64,000 nt of DNA from CAWAVN01 sp963825075 (GCA_963825075.1 CAWGRX010000018.1:62001-126000); one strand, 5' to 3'; shown: positions 52,192 to 61,433, counted from the stretch's first letter. Notes: generated by a model not told the origin, from the sequence alone. Numbers and translations are program-made.

Positions 52192-55100
52192 ATGGGCAAG
52201 GCTCACGGCAAGACCGGGTTGACGGGCGGCGCGCAAGGTTCTACCACGGCGGGAGATGCGGCGATTCTCCGGCAGTCGCTCGCGGACGGGGCGGACCCCA
52301 GGCTGGCGGTGTTTTGTGCGGGCGAAGGGCCGGAGGTGTTTCGCTCGGTCTGCCATCGGCACGAAATCTGGCGGGAGGATCCCTTCGATGTGCCCACGAT
52401 CCACGAGGAAGCCCGCGATGCGTTTGCCAGGCTTCTCAACCAGGCCACCACGCCGCCGGGACTGCCCGCCGGGCGGACGTTGCTCATCCTCGGCGAATCC
52501 GGGGCCGGCAAGACGCACCTGATGCGCGTGTTCCGCAATCACGTCCACTCCCGCCGGCTGGGTTACTGCGGCTACTTGCAAATGACCTCCGCCACCGACG
52601 ACTACGGGCGGTATGTGCTCAGCAATTTGATCGATTCCTTGGATCAGCCGTATTACGAACCATCCTCCGACGGCAGCGGGCTGATGTGCTTGTCCGATGC
52701 CCTCGTGGAAATCCCCTCGTCGGTTTTGCGGAAGGAGCGGGAATCGCTCCGCGAGGACCGCTTCGAGGATCGGCAGCTTGCGAAATTCATCGCCCACATC
52801 GCCGACCACATCATCGAGGATGAACGCTACGCCGGCTGCGATGTGCATCTTGTCCAGGCCCTTCTCTATTTGCAGCGGGACGAGCCGCGGATCAAAAGCC
52901 GGGTGCTGAGCTACCTTCGCTGCGAGGATCTTTCCGATGCCGACCGGCAGGTTTTGGGCGGAATGGTCCCGCGGACCGATCCCGAGCGCACGGTCGAAAC
53001 CTTGGGCAAACTGATGTGGGCCCTCCAGGGCGTGTCGCTGGTGGTTTGCGTGGATCAGCTCGAAGACATGGCCCACCTGGACCGCGATGCCGAGCGCTTC
53101 CGCCGGGCCGTGGGCACGGTGTGTGCGCTCGCGGAACGAGTGCCCTCCTCGCTGTGGGTCATCTCCTGCTTGGAGGATTTGTATCCGCCCCTCAAGCGAA
53201 GCCTGACGCGGTCGTTCATCGACCGCCTGGAGCGCGACCCGGAACCGTTAAAGCTCAATAGCCTCCGGTCTTGGGATGAGATCGTGGGCCTGGTCGGACA
53301 ACGGCTGCGGTTTTTATACGAATCCGCCGATGTGGAGTTCGACGAGAACGATCCCACGTATCCGATCCCCAAAGAGCAGTTGGAGCAGATCACCAACATC
53401 CGCACGCGGGACGTGCTCGATTGGTGCCGGACTTATCGCAATCGGATGATCGACGGTTTGGACGTGTGCGTTCCCGGCGGCGAAGGCGCATCGACCGCTC
53501 CGGTGCCGGCGGCTTTCTCCGGCGATCTCGACGAGCAGATCATTCATCTCACGCAGCTTTGGAACGATTGCCTGGCCGACCATCGCCAGCCGCCGCCGGA
53601 TGATGATGCTCGGTTGGGGGCATTGCTCGGCTGGGCGGTCGCGCACGTCTCGCGCGAGGTGGACACCGGGCACCGGTTCCTCACGACGGACGACGAAGGC
53701 AAAGTCACGGCCCAGGTGCAAGGCGACGGCGGCGTGCTGGAGACGCTCAAGATCGGCGTGTGCAACCGCAGTCCCTTGGGCGGAGCCCTCAGCCGGCAGG
53801 TCGATCAAATCCAATCTTGGGCCGGGGATGACATTCCCGTCCTCGTGCGTTCGACGGATTTTCCCGACAACCCCAAAACCAAAATCGCCCAGCAGATCGC
53901 GGGCATCGTCGCGGTCGGCGGCCGGCGGGTGGTTGTGGAGGATTCCGATTGGCGGGCGATGCGGGCCATGCAAACGTTTTTGGTCGAGTACGAAGGGCAG
54001 CCGGGTTTTGCGGATTGGCTCAAAACCGAACGCCCGCTCGCGCAGCTCAAATCCCTCCGGGAAGTGCTGGATTTGGATTCGCTGACCGTGCTGCCCTCGG
54101 CCGCGACGGCCAATCGCCAATCCCGCCTGGAACAAGAACAAACCACGTCTTCAATAAGCCCCGCCGAATCCGCGAACCATTGGGAGACCGCGGATCAAAT
54201 TCCCATCGGCACGTCGCATCGCGGGCGGGTTGCTCCGGTCGGCGTGACGACGAACGAACTTACGCAGCACGTGGCCCTGTTGGGCGGTTCGGGCAGCGGC
54301 AAAACCACCGTCGCTTTGAACCTCATCGAGCGGTTGTTGCTCGAAGGCATCCCCGCCGTGCTCGTCGATCGCAAAGGCGATTTGTGCGGCTACGCCAAGG
54401 CCGAGTTCTGGAACCAGAAAGCCCCCAACGAAGCCGCCGCCGAGCGGAAAGAAAAACTCCGCGAACAGGTCAACGTCTCGGTTTACACGCCGGGCAATCC
54501 GCAGGGGCGGGGCCTGTCGATCCCCCTGGTCCCCGATGGCTTGAGCGAACTGTCTTCCTTCGATCGCGAACTGGTCGCCAACTACTCGGCCTCGGCCCTG
54601 GGCAACATGATGGGCTACACCCGCAAGCAATCGGACGTGGCGTCCATCGGCATTCTGTCGCACGCCATCCAATTGCTCTCGACGCGAACGCCCGACAAAC
54701 CGCTGACGCTCGCCCGGATCATCGAAATGGTCCACCGCGGCGACCCCGAACTGGTCAATGCCGTCGGCCGCTTGAATCCCAAAACCTTCGACAAACTGGT
54801 GCAGGATCTTTCCACGCTGCAACTCAGCCTGCGCGGACGCTCTCCACGGACGATGAAAGTCTCGATGTGGATGCCCTCCTCGGCACCGGTCCATACGCGC
54901 AGCCGGGCCGGACGCAACTTTCCATCATCAGCACGAAGTTTTTAGGCGACCGGTTGGACATTGAGTTCTGGATGTCGCAGTTTTTGATGGCGGTCAAACG
55001 CTGGGGCGACGGAAACCCCTCGCCGGACTTGCAGGCGGTGTTTTTGTTCGATGAAGCGGACCTCTATCTGCCGGCCCAAAGCAAGCCCTCGACCAAAGGC

Positions 55101-55446
55101 CCGATGGAGGATCTCTTGAAGCGGGCTCGTTCGGCGGGCATCGGGCTGCTCCTCGCCACGCAAAGCCCCGGCGACTTCGATTACAAATGCCGCGACAACA
55201 TCCGCACCTGGCTCGTCGGGCAAAATCAAAGAGCCGACCGCGATCCGCAAAATGAAGCCCATGCTCAGCGAATGCAAGGACGATGTCTCGCTGAGGCTTC
55301 CCGCCCAAAAGACCGGCGAGTTCCACCTCCTAAGAGACGGCGAAGCCACCGCCTTCCAAGCCGACCGCTCGCTGCTGGTCACGGACCCAACTCGCGGAGG
55401 AAGAGATTTTAAATCTCGCAAACCGCGCGGGGTAAATGCTCATTGA
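52192..55446 (+). CDS. Double P-loop ATPase with HerA-like C-terminal domain, frame interrupted twice
   Basis: Joined length about 1,085 residues. First P-loop LLILGESGAGKTHLMRVFRN (about 97-116), in an AAA/STAND-like module with the Walker B-like LVVCVDQLEDMAHLDRDAER. Second P-loop HVALLGGSGSGKTTVALNLI (about 692-712) in a HerA/FtsK-like domain, with LVDRKGDLCGYAKAEFWNQ. The reading frame breaks at about 54835 (one G lost in GCGCGGACG) and at 55222-55225 (one A lost in CAAAATC); joined parts continue with STDDESLDVDALLGTGPYAQ, AVFLFDEADLYLPAQSKPST, GIGLLLATQSPGDFDYKCRD and MLSECKDDVSLRLPAQKTGE. No nuclease (NurA) gene adjoins. Possible DNA-translocating or defence ATPase; inference. Confidence 0.8.
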
Positions 55447-55470
55447 TTGTTTAACGAACGTGGTTGCCAT

Positions 55471-55520
55471 AAACTTCTTGGGCTTCGCCCCCCGGGTTGG
55501 CCAGCAACCTGGCCACCCTA
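55471..55520. repeat. Second repeat family, copy 1
   Basis: CTTGGGCTTCGCCCCCCGGG then TTGGCCAGCAACCTGGCCACC. Related segments lie at 56078-56130, 56406-56456, 60112-60165 and 60205-60236, in both orientations. Seen only between 55 and 60.3 kb in this window. Confidence 0.6.
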
Positions 55521-55574
55521 TTATACGACCTTTTTTTCGATTGAACCACTGCGGTCGGCCATACCTGTATGCCT

Positions 55575-55991
55575 TTACCAAGCCTCCCTTTCACTTAGAA
55601 ATTGTTGCCGCACCTCAGTATTTCCGTCCCTGCGTTCAAAGTATTCACAATCTTCAAGCTGTGCGGCATTAAGTTTCTGTATCGCACTCACATCTATGGG
55701 AACTGGATCACCACTCTCTGAGTAAACGGTGATTTCGATGATATCCCCAAAAACAGAATCAAATGGGGGGACGACAATATCCAGAAACCGACCTGTCAAT
55801 TCGCAATAAACCTCTATCATAGGACTACCACTTTTGACCGGGATTCCCTCGACATCACGCAACAGATGAGCGCCAAGGCCGGGGCATTTGAGTAGGACTG
55901 TGCTCGATTGGTCAGATGGTTGTAGCGAACAACGATTACCAGATGTGTGAAGCCTGCCACTTATTCTTATCACCTTTTGAGAACCTTCCAT
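55575..55991 (-). CDS. Small hypothetical protein
   Basis: 138 residues with a plausible start and codon use: beta-strand-like segments VIRISGRLHTSGNRCSLQ, GAHLLRDVEGIPVKSGSPMI, EVYCELTGRFLDIVVPPFDS, FGDIIEITVYSESGDPVPID and a charged tail EYFERRDGNTEVRQQFLSER. No family recognised. Isolated in an AT-richer, repeat-dotted stretch. Confidence 0.55.
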   Translation of the reverse strand: MEGSQKVIRISGRLHTSGNRCSLQPSDQSSTVLLKCPGLGAHLLRDVEGIPVKSGSPMIEVYCELTGRFLDIVVPPFDSVFGDIIEITVYSESGDPVPIDVSAIQKLNAAQLEDCEYFERRDGNTEVRQQFLSEREAW

Positions 55992-56077
55992 CGCATTTCT
56001 CCGCGTCTACTCGGGCAACACTGCCTTTCCAGTAAAGTACTTTATAACAAAGTCTGAGTTTTGATTAGTGCTACGCA

Positions 56078-56130
56078 GGCTGGCCCAGGTTGCTTGCCAA
56101 CCTGGATCGCAGAGCCACAAGAGGTTTCTG
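56078..56130 (+). repeat. Second repeat family, copy 2
   Basis: GGCTGGCCCAGGTTGCTTGC, CAACCTGGATCGCAGAGCC and ACAAGAGGTTTCTGG; nearly the same block recurs at 60112-60165 (CAACCTGGGTCGCGGAGCG, ACAAGAGGTCTTCTTGG). Confidence 0.6.
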
Positions 56131-56216
56131 GTCATCCGCCAAGACTGTATCATGAACCGGAGGAGTTCACACCCCGCGGGTCGAGTCAGAGGCTTCTGAG
56201 AGATTACCAAACGTTA

Positions 56217-56397
56217 CAAACTGTAAGCGATTCAGAATTGGAACCGCGGATAACGCGGATTTTCGCAGATAAACGTTGGAGCAACGATTCACATGACATT
56301 CAAGATTTTACCACGAACCGAGGGTGAAATCCTTGTCTTCTTATCAGGCGCTATCCGCGTCATCCGCGGTTTGAGCCAATTCTCGACTTACAGTTTG
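56217..56397. mobile_element. 181-bp fold-back element with long imperfect inverted ends
   Basis: The left end CAAACTGTAAG (56217-56227) is exactly inverted at 56387-56397. Further inward, AGAATTGG, ACCGCGGAT, ACGCGGAT and GATAA match inverted blocks of the right half (TTATC, ATCCGCGT, ATCCGCGGT, CCAATTCT) with short mismatched spacers, giving arms of about 57 bases and a centre of about 70 bases. Whole element folds into a long hairpin. No gene inside. Fits a miniature inverted-repeat transposable element. Confidence 0.72.
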
Positions 56398-56405
56398 AGT
56401 AAATA

Positions 56406-56456
56406 TCACAAACCTCTTGGCCTTCGCCCCCAGGTCGGCCAGCAACCTGCGCCACC
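56406..56456. repeat. Second repeat family, copy 3
   Basis: ATCACAAACCTCTTGGCCTTC, GCCCCCAGGTCGGCCAGCAA and CCTGCGCCACC; inverted orientation relative to the 56078 copy. Confidence 0.55.
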
Positions 56457-56579
56457 CTCGAAAGTGCGCCAAATGAACTGGCCCGCTGGCCGTTCCATTT
56501 TCCCCGTTGTAAAATGGGAGGAGGGATTTTTAAGTTAAGCTTCTGTCCGTTCGCATTGATGAAAAAGGTGAGTTTTCTG

Positions 56580-56918
56580 ATGATCGAGCCGTCATCTCCT
56601 CCAGATCAACCCAGTGTGGAGTTGGAAGAAAAATTTGATCGGCTTTCCGAGGAATGGAAATCGGAAGCGGAATTTCTTTCCTCGCCCGATCAAATGGCCA
56701 TGCTTCCCTCTTACCAGCGGATCATTGGGATGGGGCCGATCGCTGTTCCTTTGATTCTTCGAGAAATGGAACGGGAACCGCATTTCTGGTTCTGGGCCTT
56801 GCGATCCATTACCGGCGAAGATCCCGTCCCGGAAAGAAGTCGCGGCAATGTGCCGGAGATGGTGAAAGCCTGGCTCGCATGGGCCAATCGACGAAATTTC
56901 TCGAATCGGGCGGGATAA
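56580..56918 (+). CDS. Conserved small protein, unknown function
   Basis: 112 residues from an ATG with AGGTGAG seven bases upstream. The core reads KFDRLSEEWKSEAEFLSS, YQRIIGMGPIAVPLILREME and HFWFWALRSITGEDPVPERS, then MVKAWLAWANRRNFS. This pattern (YxxIIGMGxxAxPLIL, HWFWALxxITGxxPV) is a widespread family of uncharacterised small proteins often found in accessory regions, as recalled; role unknown. Start at 56580 is better supported than Met codons upstream. Confidence 0.75.
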   Translation: MIEPSSPPDQPSVELEEKFDRLSEEWKSEAEFLSSPDQMAMLPSYQRIIGMGPIAVPLILREMEREPHFWFWALRSITGEDPVPERSRGNVPEMVKAWLAWANRRNFSNRAG

Positions 56919-57052
56919 TGTCCCCAAACCCATCAAAACAACATTTTCAAGGTCCATTTGTATAATCTTCAACAAAGATATGCGAACCTCTGATCCTCCA
57001 CAGTGTCACAGGAATAATTCTTACAATAGCGTTTACCGTGTGGAGTGTGACC

Positions 57053-58324
57053 ATGTCGCGACTCAAATGGATCGAAAGCCTTTCCAGAGGGCATATTGAA
57101 GAGCATATTCAAACATTGTCACTTACAAACGGCTACAATGATAAATACACTGGGTCAGGAGAATTAAATTGGACCATAACTGACGGTGCTCATCTTCGAG
57201 CAATCACGGACGGCGCGTGGACCGTTGCTAAGTCGAATTTTATTAGTCGTGGAAGACCAGGGCAACTCATTCCCAAGAAGGAGTTCTACACTCTCAATGG
57301 GACAACTGTTGATAAATGGTCGATCCATGCCGATTGGATTTCTCAATCAAACATTACTTCGTTTTTAAGCCATGGGACAACTTTATGGGACACACCGATT
57401 TCAAAATTTGAGATTTCGAATGAGTTGGAAAAGGTAGACAAAAACAAGAGTAGTGGCGTGGCGTTCATTCAACAGACTAACGGCCTTGAATGGGTTCGTG
57501 AAAGTGAAATAGAGGATCGAAACCCGCGATTTGGAGGCACAAGCTCTCAGAAAGATTGGCTCGAAATAGAGCTTGCCGATTGTATTATTGGAATTCGTCG
57601 ACAAGCCGAAAACTCTGCCATTCTTCGAATCGATTCTTTGGATTCCGAATGGAAACCTTTTCCAGAGATACTCGAAGCGGCAATACTCGCCACCAGCTTC
57701 GTTGCCGGTCAGAATCTGGTGACGATTGGTTACGATTATCGAGATAGTCAAGGGCATCATTTAGGCTGTTGCCGGCAAGCCCAACAGAAAAAAAACCGTA
57801 TTTCTCCTCCGTTGGGACGGGGGATAGCCGGTTTTGTCTCTACCTATGAAGGCCTCATTGGTTTGGCGATCCAATTCTTTTTGACAAGCCTTGGAGATGA
57901 AATTGCAAATCATCTTTACCAATGTTGGAGTAGCTTAGATAATCCCATTACGATTCAAGCTATTGTCGTTTGCACATCAATCGAAGGTGTCTTTAAGAGG
58001 ATTGCAGAAACGGAAAAGCAGATCAGCGTTACAGGGATCTTAAAGAAACTTTCAGAACAGAATTTGCTACAGATAGGTGAACCGGAAGTAAATGCATGGA
58101 AGCAGATTCGTCATCATGTTGCACACGGCAATCTATTGTGGCATTCAAAAAATGAGTCGGAAAAACAAGGCATACTCGACAATTTCGAGATCTTGAAGAA
58201 TCTATTGAACATGCTGGTCCTGCAATGCATTGGCTATAACGGAAGATTCTTTCATTACGGCGAGCATGAACTCCGTGACTTTGCACCATGTGAAATGAAC
58301 GAACTTAAGGCCTCGATCTCGTGA
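57053..58324 (+). CDS. AT-rich accessory protein with HEPN-type RxxxxH motif
   Basis: 423 residues from the ATG at 57053, preceded by GGAGTG. Base composition and codon use are clearly AT-richer than neighbours (many AAT, ATT, GAA codons), suggesting horizontal transfer. Most of the N-terminal 200 residues look like a beta-rich recognition domain (ELNWTITDGAHLRAIT, LNGTTVDKWSIHADWIS). The C-terminal helical part contains AWKQIRHHVAHGNLLW, with R-x4-H at about 353-358, the signature of HEPN RNase domains, and LNMLVLQCIGYNGRF after it. The whole resembles ApeA-like abortive-infection proteins. Single gene; no partner nuclease seen. Confidence 0.7.
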   Translation: MSRLKWIESLSRGHIEEHIQTLSLTNGYNDKYTGSGELNWTITDGAHLRAITDGAWTVAKSNFISRGRPGQLIPKKEFYTLNGTTVDKWSIHADWISQSNITSFLSHGTTLWDTPISKFEISNELEKVDKNKSSGVAFIQQTNGLEWVRESEIEDRNPRFGGTSSQKDWLEIELADCIIGIRRQAENSAILRIDSLDSEWKPFPEILEAAILATSFVAGQNLVTIGYDYRDSQGHHLGCCRQAQQKKNRISPPLGRGIAGFVSTYEGLIGLAIQFFLTSLGDEIANHLYQCWSSLDNPITIQAIVVCTSIEGVFKRIAETEKQISVTGILKKLSEQNLLQIGEPEVNAWKQIRHHVAHGNLLWHSKNESEKQGILDNFEILKNLLNMLVLQCIGYNGRFFHYGEHELRDFAPCEMNELKASIS

Positions 58325-58348
58325 GAACACCTTAAGGAGCGCAGGACA

Positions 58349-59356
58349 TCACTTCTTCTTGAACAGCCGGTCGAATTGGTTTTGTAGCTCATCTTCGATA
58401 ACCCGGCCGGTGGCGTTTTGGGCGGCTTGGCGGAGGGCGGCGAAGAGGGCTCTGGTGTCGAACACCGGTTGGCTTAAGGTGCCGCTGACGGGGATTTTGA
58501 GGGTCTGACCTTTGAGGCCCGCGAGCATGCGGTTTTGCTTGAGCCAATCGTCGGCGATGGGGATCTCGGCGGTGAGGGACAGCGTCTCATCGAAGCCCAC
58601 CGAACCCGTGGTCGTGATGGGAATGTCCGTCACCACCATTTTCAGGTTCTGGTGATAGACCCGGCCGTTCGCAACTTGCACGTTGACCGTCTGCCGGTTC
58701 AAGCGGATCAACGTTTGATCGGCCGGCAGCACGCCGCCCGCGGAGGCGCCTTTGACGAGGCTTTTGATCTGCTTGACCACGTCGAGGAAGGCGTTTGCCA
58801 AGCGGCCGGGCTTCATCTGGGCGGAGTCAATCGCCAACTGGCCGGCGGCGGTCATCGCGGCGGGATTGGCGAGCGGGACGAAGCCTTCGTTGGTCAGCGA
58901 CGCCGAGAACCGCCCTTCCGTTTGGGTGCTGTCGCTTAGGACCGGGACGGCATATTTGATCCAACTCTGGCAGAGTTCCGGCGTGAGATGGATGTTTTCG
59001 AGGAGCGGCCCTTTTTCAATTTGTAAAGCCAAAGCCGGGGCGTTCAGCGGCAGATGGGATTTGAGCTTTAACCGGCCGCCGCCCAGGGGAACGTCGAGCG
59101 GGCCCAGTTGCACGCTGCCCAGGTTCAAGTCGGCCCGCAGTTCCGACGCTCCCGCGACGAGGCCGTAAAACGACATCCGCTGCCAAGGCAGGCTGGCATA
59201 AGCGGCGAGGTCATTGGACACCCGCTGATTGGCCGCCGTGCTCCACAGCGGCCCGCGAACGGCGAACGGGCGGGTTTCGCCGCCGGCGATTTGCACGTTC
59301 GGTCCCATGAGATCGGCGGGGTGGCTGGGGTCGGTTTGTCGCGAATTGCGTGGCAT
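58349..59356 (-). pseudogene. AsmA-like C-terminal part, probably truncated at its 5' end
   Basis: 335 residues as read. The sequence (GGETRPFAVRGPLWSTAANQ, LDVPLGGGRLKLKSHLPLNA, LLENIHLTPELCQSWIKYAV, RLNRQTVNVQVANGRVYHQN, TGSVGFDETLSLTAEIPIAD, PVSGTLSQPVFDTRALFAAL) is typical of the C-terminal half of AsmA/TamB-like envelope proteins. The apparent start, PRNSRQTDPSHPADL, has no signal peptide, although such proteins are normally anchored at the N-terminus. The 5' half is missing and is replaced by an unrelated GspE-like fragment just upstream. Confidence 0.7.
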
Positions 59357-59379
59357 CGAGAAATCGTTGAATCGACAAA

Positions 59380-59474
59380 CTGCCCCCAGGTGGGTGAGTG
59401 TTGGCTCGCCTGGGGGCAGGCTGCCGTTACCATCGCCGCTAGATTCGACGCCGATTTCGGCAGCCTGACCCCAG
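59380..59474. repeat. Inverted repeat cluster at a gene-fusion scar
   Basis: CTGCCCCCAGG (59380-59390) and its exact complement CCTGGGGGCAG (59409-59419); the extended block at 59409-59426 is inverted again at 59458-59474 with one or two mismatches. It lies exactly where two truncated genes meet. Confidence 0.75.
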
Positions 59475-59483
59475 CCACCCTGC

Positions 59484-59865
59484 CGGATTGCGGTTTGCCG
59501 CGTTCCTTAATGTCCAGGCCGCTTAAGAGCTTTAGCATCTGGGTGACGGCGAGACCCTGCTGCTTCGAGAGTTGGCCGCCCGGATAGGCGATGCCGTCGA
59601 TCATCAACACCGTCCGCACGCGCTGGCCTTTTGGTTCCAGGCGGATCCGCTCCGCCCGCCGGGTGATGGCGTCGGTGATGAGTTCCTTGGCGGGAATCAG
59701 CCCGACTTGGGCCAATCTCGCATTCGCGGCGAGATCGACTTCTTGTCCGTTCAAAGCCCCTTGAAACAGGACATAATCTATCTCTTCCTCATCTTCGTCC
59801 TCGTCATCCCACTCATCGTCTTCGTCGCTGCGTCTGCGGAAAATCACGAACCTGTCCTCTTCCAA
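59484..59865 (-). pseudogene. GspE/PulE-like ATPase N-terminal fragment
   Basis: From a TTG at 59865: acidic leader RRRSDEDDEWDDEDEDEEE, then YVLFQGALNGQEVDLAANAR, AQVGLIPAKELITDAITRRA, RLEPKGQRVRTVLMIDGIAY, GGQLSKQQGLAVTQMLKLLS and DIKERGKPQSG. This is the N-terminal domain of planctomycete type II secretion/type IV pilus-like ATPases; family homology ends at PQSG (about 59484), before the P-loop. After that the frame runs on as unlikely sequence. So only the 5' part of the gene remains. Confidence 0.72.
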
Positions 59866-59967
59866 CGAAAAATCTTCAAAAGTGTTCCAGAATCTTATTT
59901 TCTCAGAACGACGCGCAAAGCAAAGTTGCGAAAACAGAAAAAATGGGCGGCGCTGCAGTTTGAGTGA

Positions 59968-60260
59968 TTTTTTATTAGCCCGAAGTGCAAGTTTTGAAGT
60001 TGCGCACTACTAGAAAGAAATTGCCCCAAAGGGGCGCGTGAGCCGCCTGTGGCTCGGGATTTAGTCTTTCATTGAACAAACGGTGAGGTGAAGAAAGGAG
60101 CAGAACGCGCGGTGGCCCGGTTGCTCGTCAACCTGGGTCGCGGAGCGACAAGAGGTCTTCTTGGATTAGCCCCTTGCCTTCCTATAACCTCCTGCGGCTG
60201 CGCCGCCCCGGTTGGCAAGCAACCTGATTCTATGAAAGAGTGGCGTTTGGTTTGAAGAAC
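59968..60260. other. Repeat-rich gap upstream of the IS110 transposase
   Basis: Contains GCCCCAAAGGGGCGCGTGAG, two copies of the second repeat family (60112-60165, 60205-60236, the latter ending GGTTGGCAAGCAACCTG, a palindrome) and an A-rich beginning. No gene. Confidence 0.5.
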
Positions 60261-60328
60261 GGTTCTCCTGGAGGTGATAACACGGCGTCACCGCGTGGGT
60301 GCGCCAAACACTTTCTCACAGGAGAACC
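60261..60328 (+). ncRNA. Structured leader before IS110 transposase, bridge-RNA candidate
   Basis: A perfect 10-bp stem GGTTCTCCTG (60261-60270) and CAGGAGAACC (60319-60328) encloses a 48-base segment with an inner stem (GGTGA...TCACC around 60273-60292) and G/C-rich loops, ending five bases before the transposase start. IS110-family elements encode a bridge RNA in the noncoding end next to the recombinase (established for IS621). Position fits; target and donor loops cannot be verified from one copy. Confidence 0.45.
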
Positions 60329-60332
60329 AACT

Positions 60333-61433
60333 ATGTTGTATCTGGGTTGTGATCAACACGCAAAGCAAATCACGATGTGTTTACGAGACGAAGCCGGGGC
60401 CGTCTTACTCAAGCGGCAGGTCAGCACCAAACCGGAGAAGATGGACGACTTTCTCGAAATGCTGAATCAGAAGGCGGGCGAGGACGGTTTTATGGCGATC
60501 GTCGAAGTGTGCGGATTCAATGACTGGTTTTTGAACCGGCTCGACGAGGTCCGTTGCCGAGAGACGGTGGTGATTCATCCGGGCAAACCGGGCAAGAAGA
60601 AGACCGATCGCCGCGATGCCGACAAGCTGTCCACGTTGCTGTGGGTGCATCGGGATCAATTGCGAAACGGGCAAAAGCCGATCGGCCTGCGCCGCGTGGT
60701 GATGCCTTCTCCGCAGGATGCGGAGAATCGGCAATTGACTTTGGCGCGGCAGCGGGCGGGGCAGCAGCGGACTCGGGCGGTCAACGCGGTCCAGGCGATT
60801 CTGCGAAAGCACAATTTGCAATGGGAGCAGCCGACCAAAGGCATCGAAACCCAAACGGCCAAGCGGTGGTTAAAGGAGCTTTCCTTGCCGGAGATCGACC
60901 GCCTGGAGATGGATCACTTGCTGGCGCGGTGGGAGTTGTTGGATCAACAGTTGGCCGAGTTGAATGCGAAGATCGCCGAGCGGGCGGCTTCGAGCCGGGC
61001 GGTGCAGATCGTGAAAACGGCACCGGGGTTTTCCGATTACGGAGCGTTGGGGATCGTCTCACGAATCGGTGACGTGTCGCGGTTTCCCAGTCCGCGGAGC
61101 CTCGCAAACTATTTCGGATTGACGCCCAGTTCCCGCAGCACGGGCGAGAACGATCGCCTGGGTTCGATCACCAAGGAGGGCAGTCACTTCGCGCGGTTTC
61201 TGCTAGGTCAGGTCGTGTTGCACGTTCTCAAAAGGGACAAAGACATGCGAGCATGGTATCAACGGATCAAACGCCGGCGGGGTTCAAAGATCGCGCGGGT
61301 GGCGGTGATGCGCCGGCTCTGCACGATTCTGTGGCACATGTTGACTTACGAGGAGGCGTATACTTTCGGAGGTCCGCCTCGTTTGAGGCTCCGTCGCTCG
61401 CCCCGCCCAAACGAAGAACCGGCTCTGGTGTAA
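60333..61433 (+). CDS. IS110 family transposase
   Basis: 366 residues, serine-assisted DEDD recombinase. N-terminal RuvC-like part: LYLGCDQHAKQITMCLRDE with the first Asp, AIVEVCGFNDWFLNRL (Glu), KKTDRRDADKLSTLLW (Asp, Asp). C-terminal transposase_20-type part: IVKTAPGFSDYGALGIVSRI, LANYFGLTPSSRSTGENDRL, with the nucleophile Ser of the LTPSSR stretch. The frame is intact. Left and right element ends are not visible by eye; about 1 kb of noncoding DNA follows. Confidence 0.92.
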   Translation: MLYLGCDQHAKQITMCLRDEAGAVLLKRQVSTKPEKMDDFLEMLNQKAGEDGFMAIVEVCGFNDWFLNRLDEVRCRETVVIHPGKPGKKKTDRRDADKLSTLLWVHRDQLRNGQKPIGLRRVVMPSPQDAENRQLTLARQRAGQQRTRAVNAVQAILRKHNLQWEQPTKGIETQTAKRWLKELSLPEIDRLEMDHLLARWELLDQQLAELNAKIAERAASSRAVQIVKTAPGFSDYGALGIVSRIGDVSRFPSPRSLANYFGLTPSSRSTGENDRLGSITKEGSHFARFLLGQVVLHVLKRDKDMRAWYQRIKRRRGSKIARVAVMRRLCTILWHMLTYEEAYTFGGPPRLRLRRSPRPNEEPALV

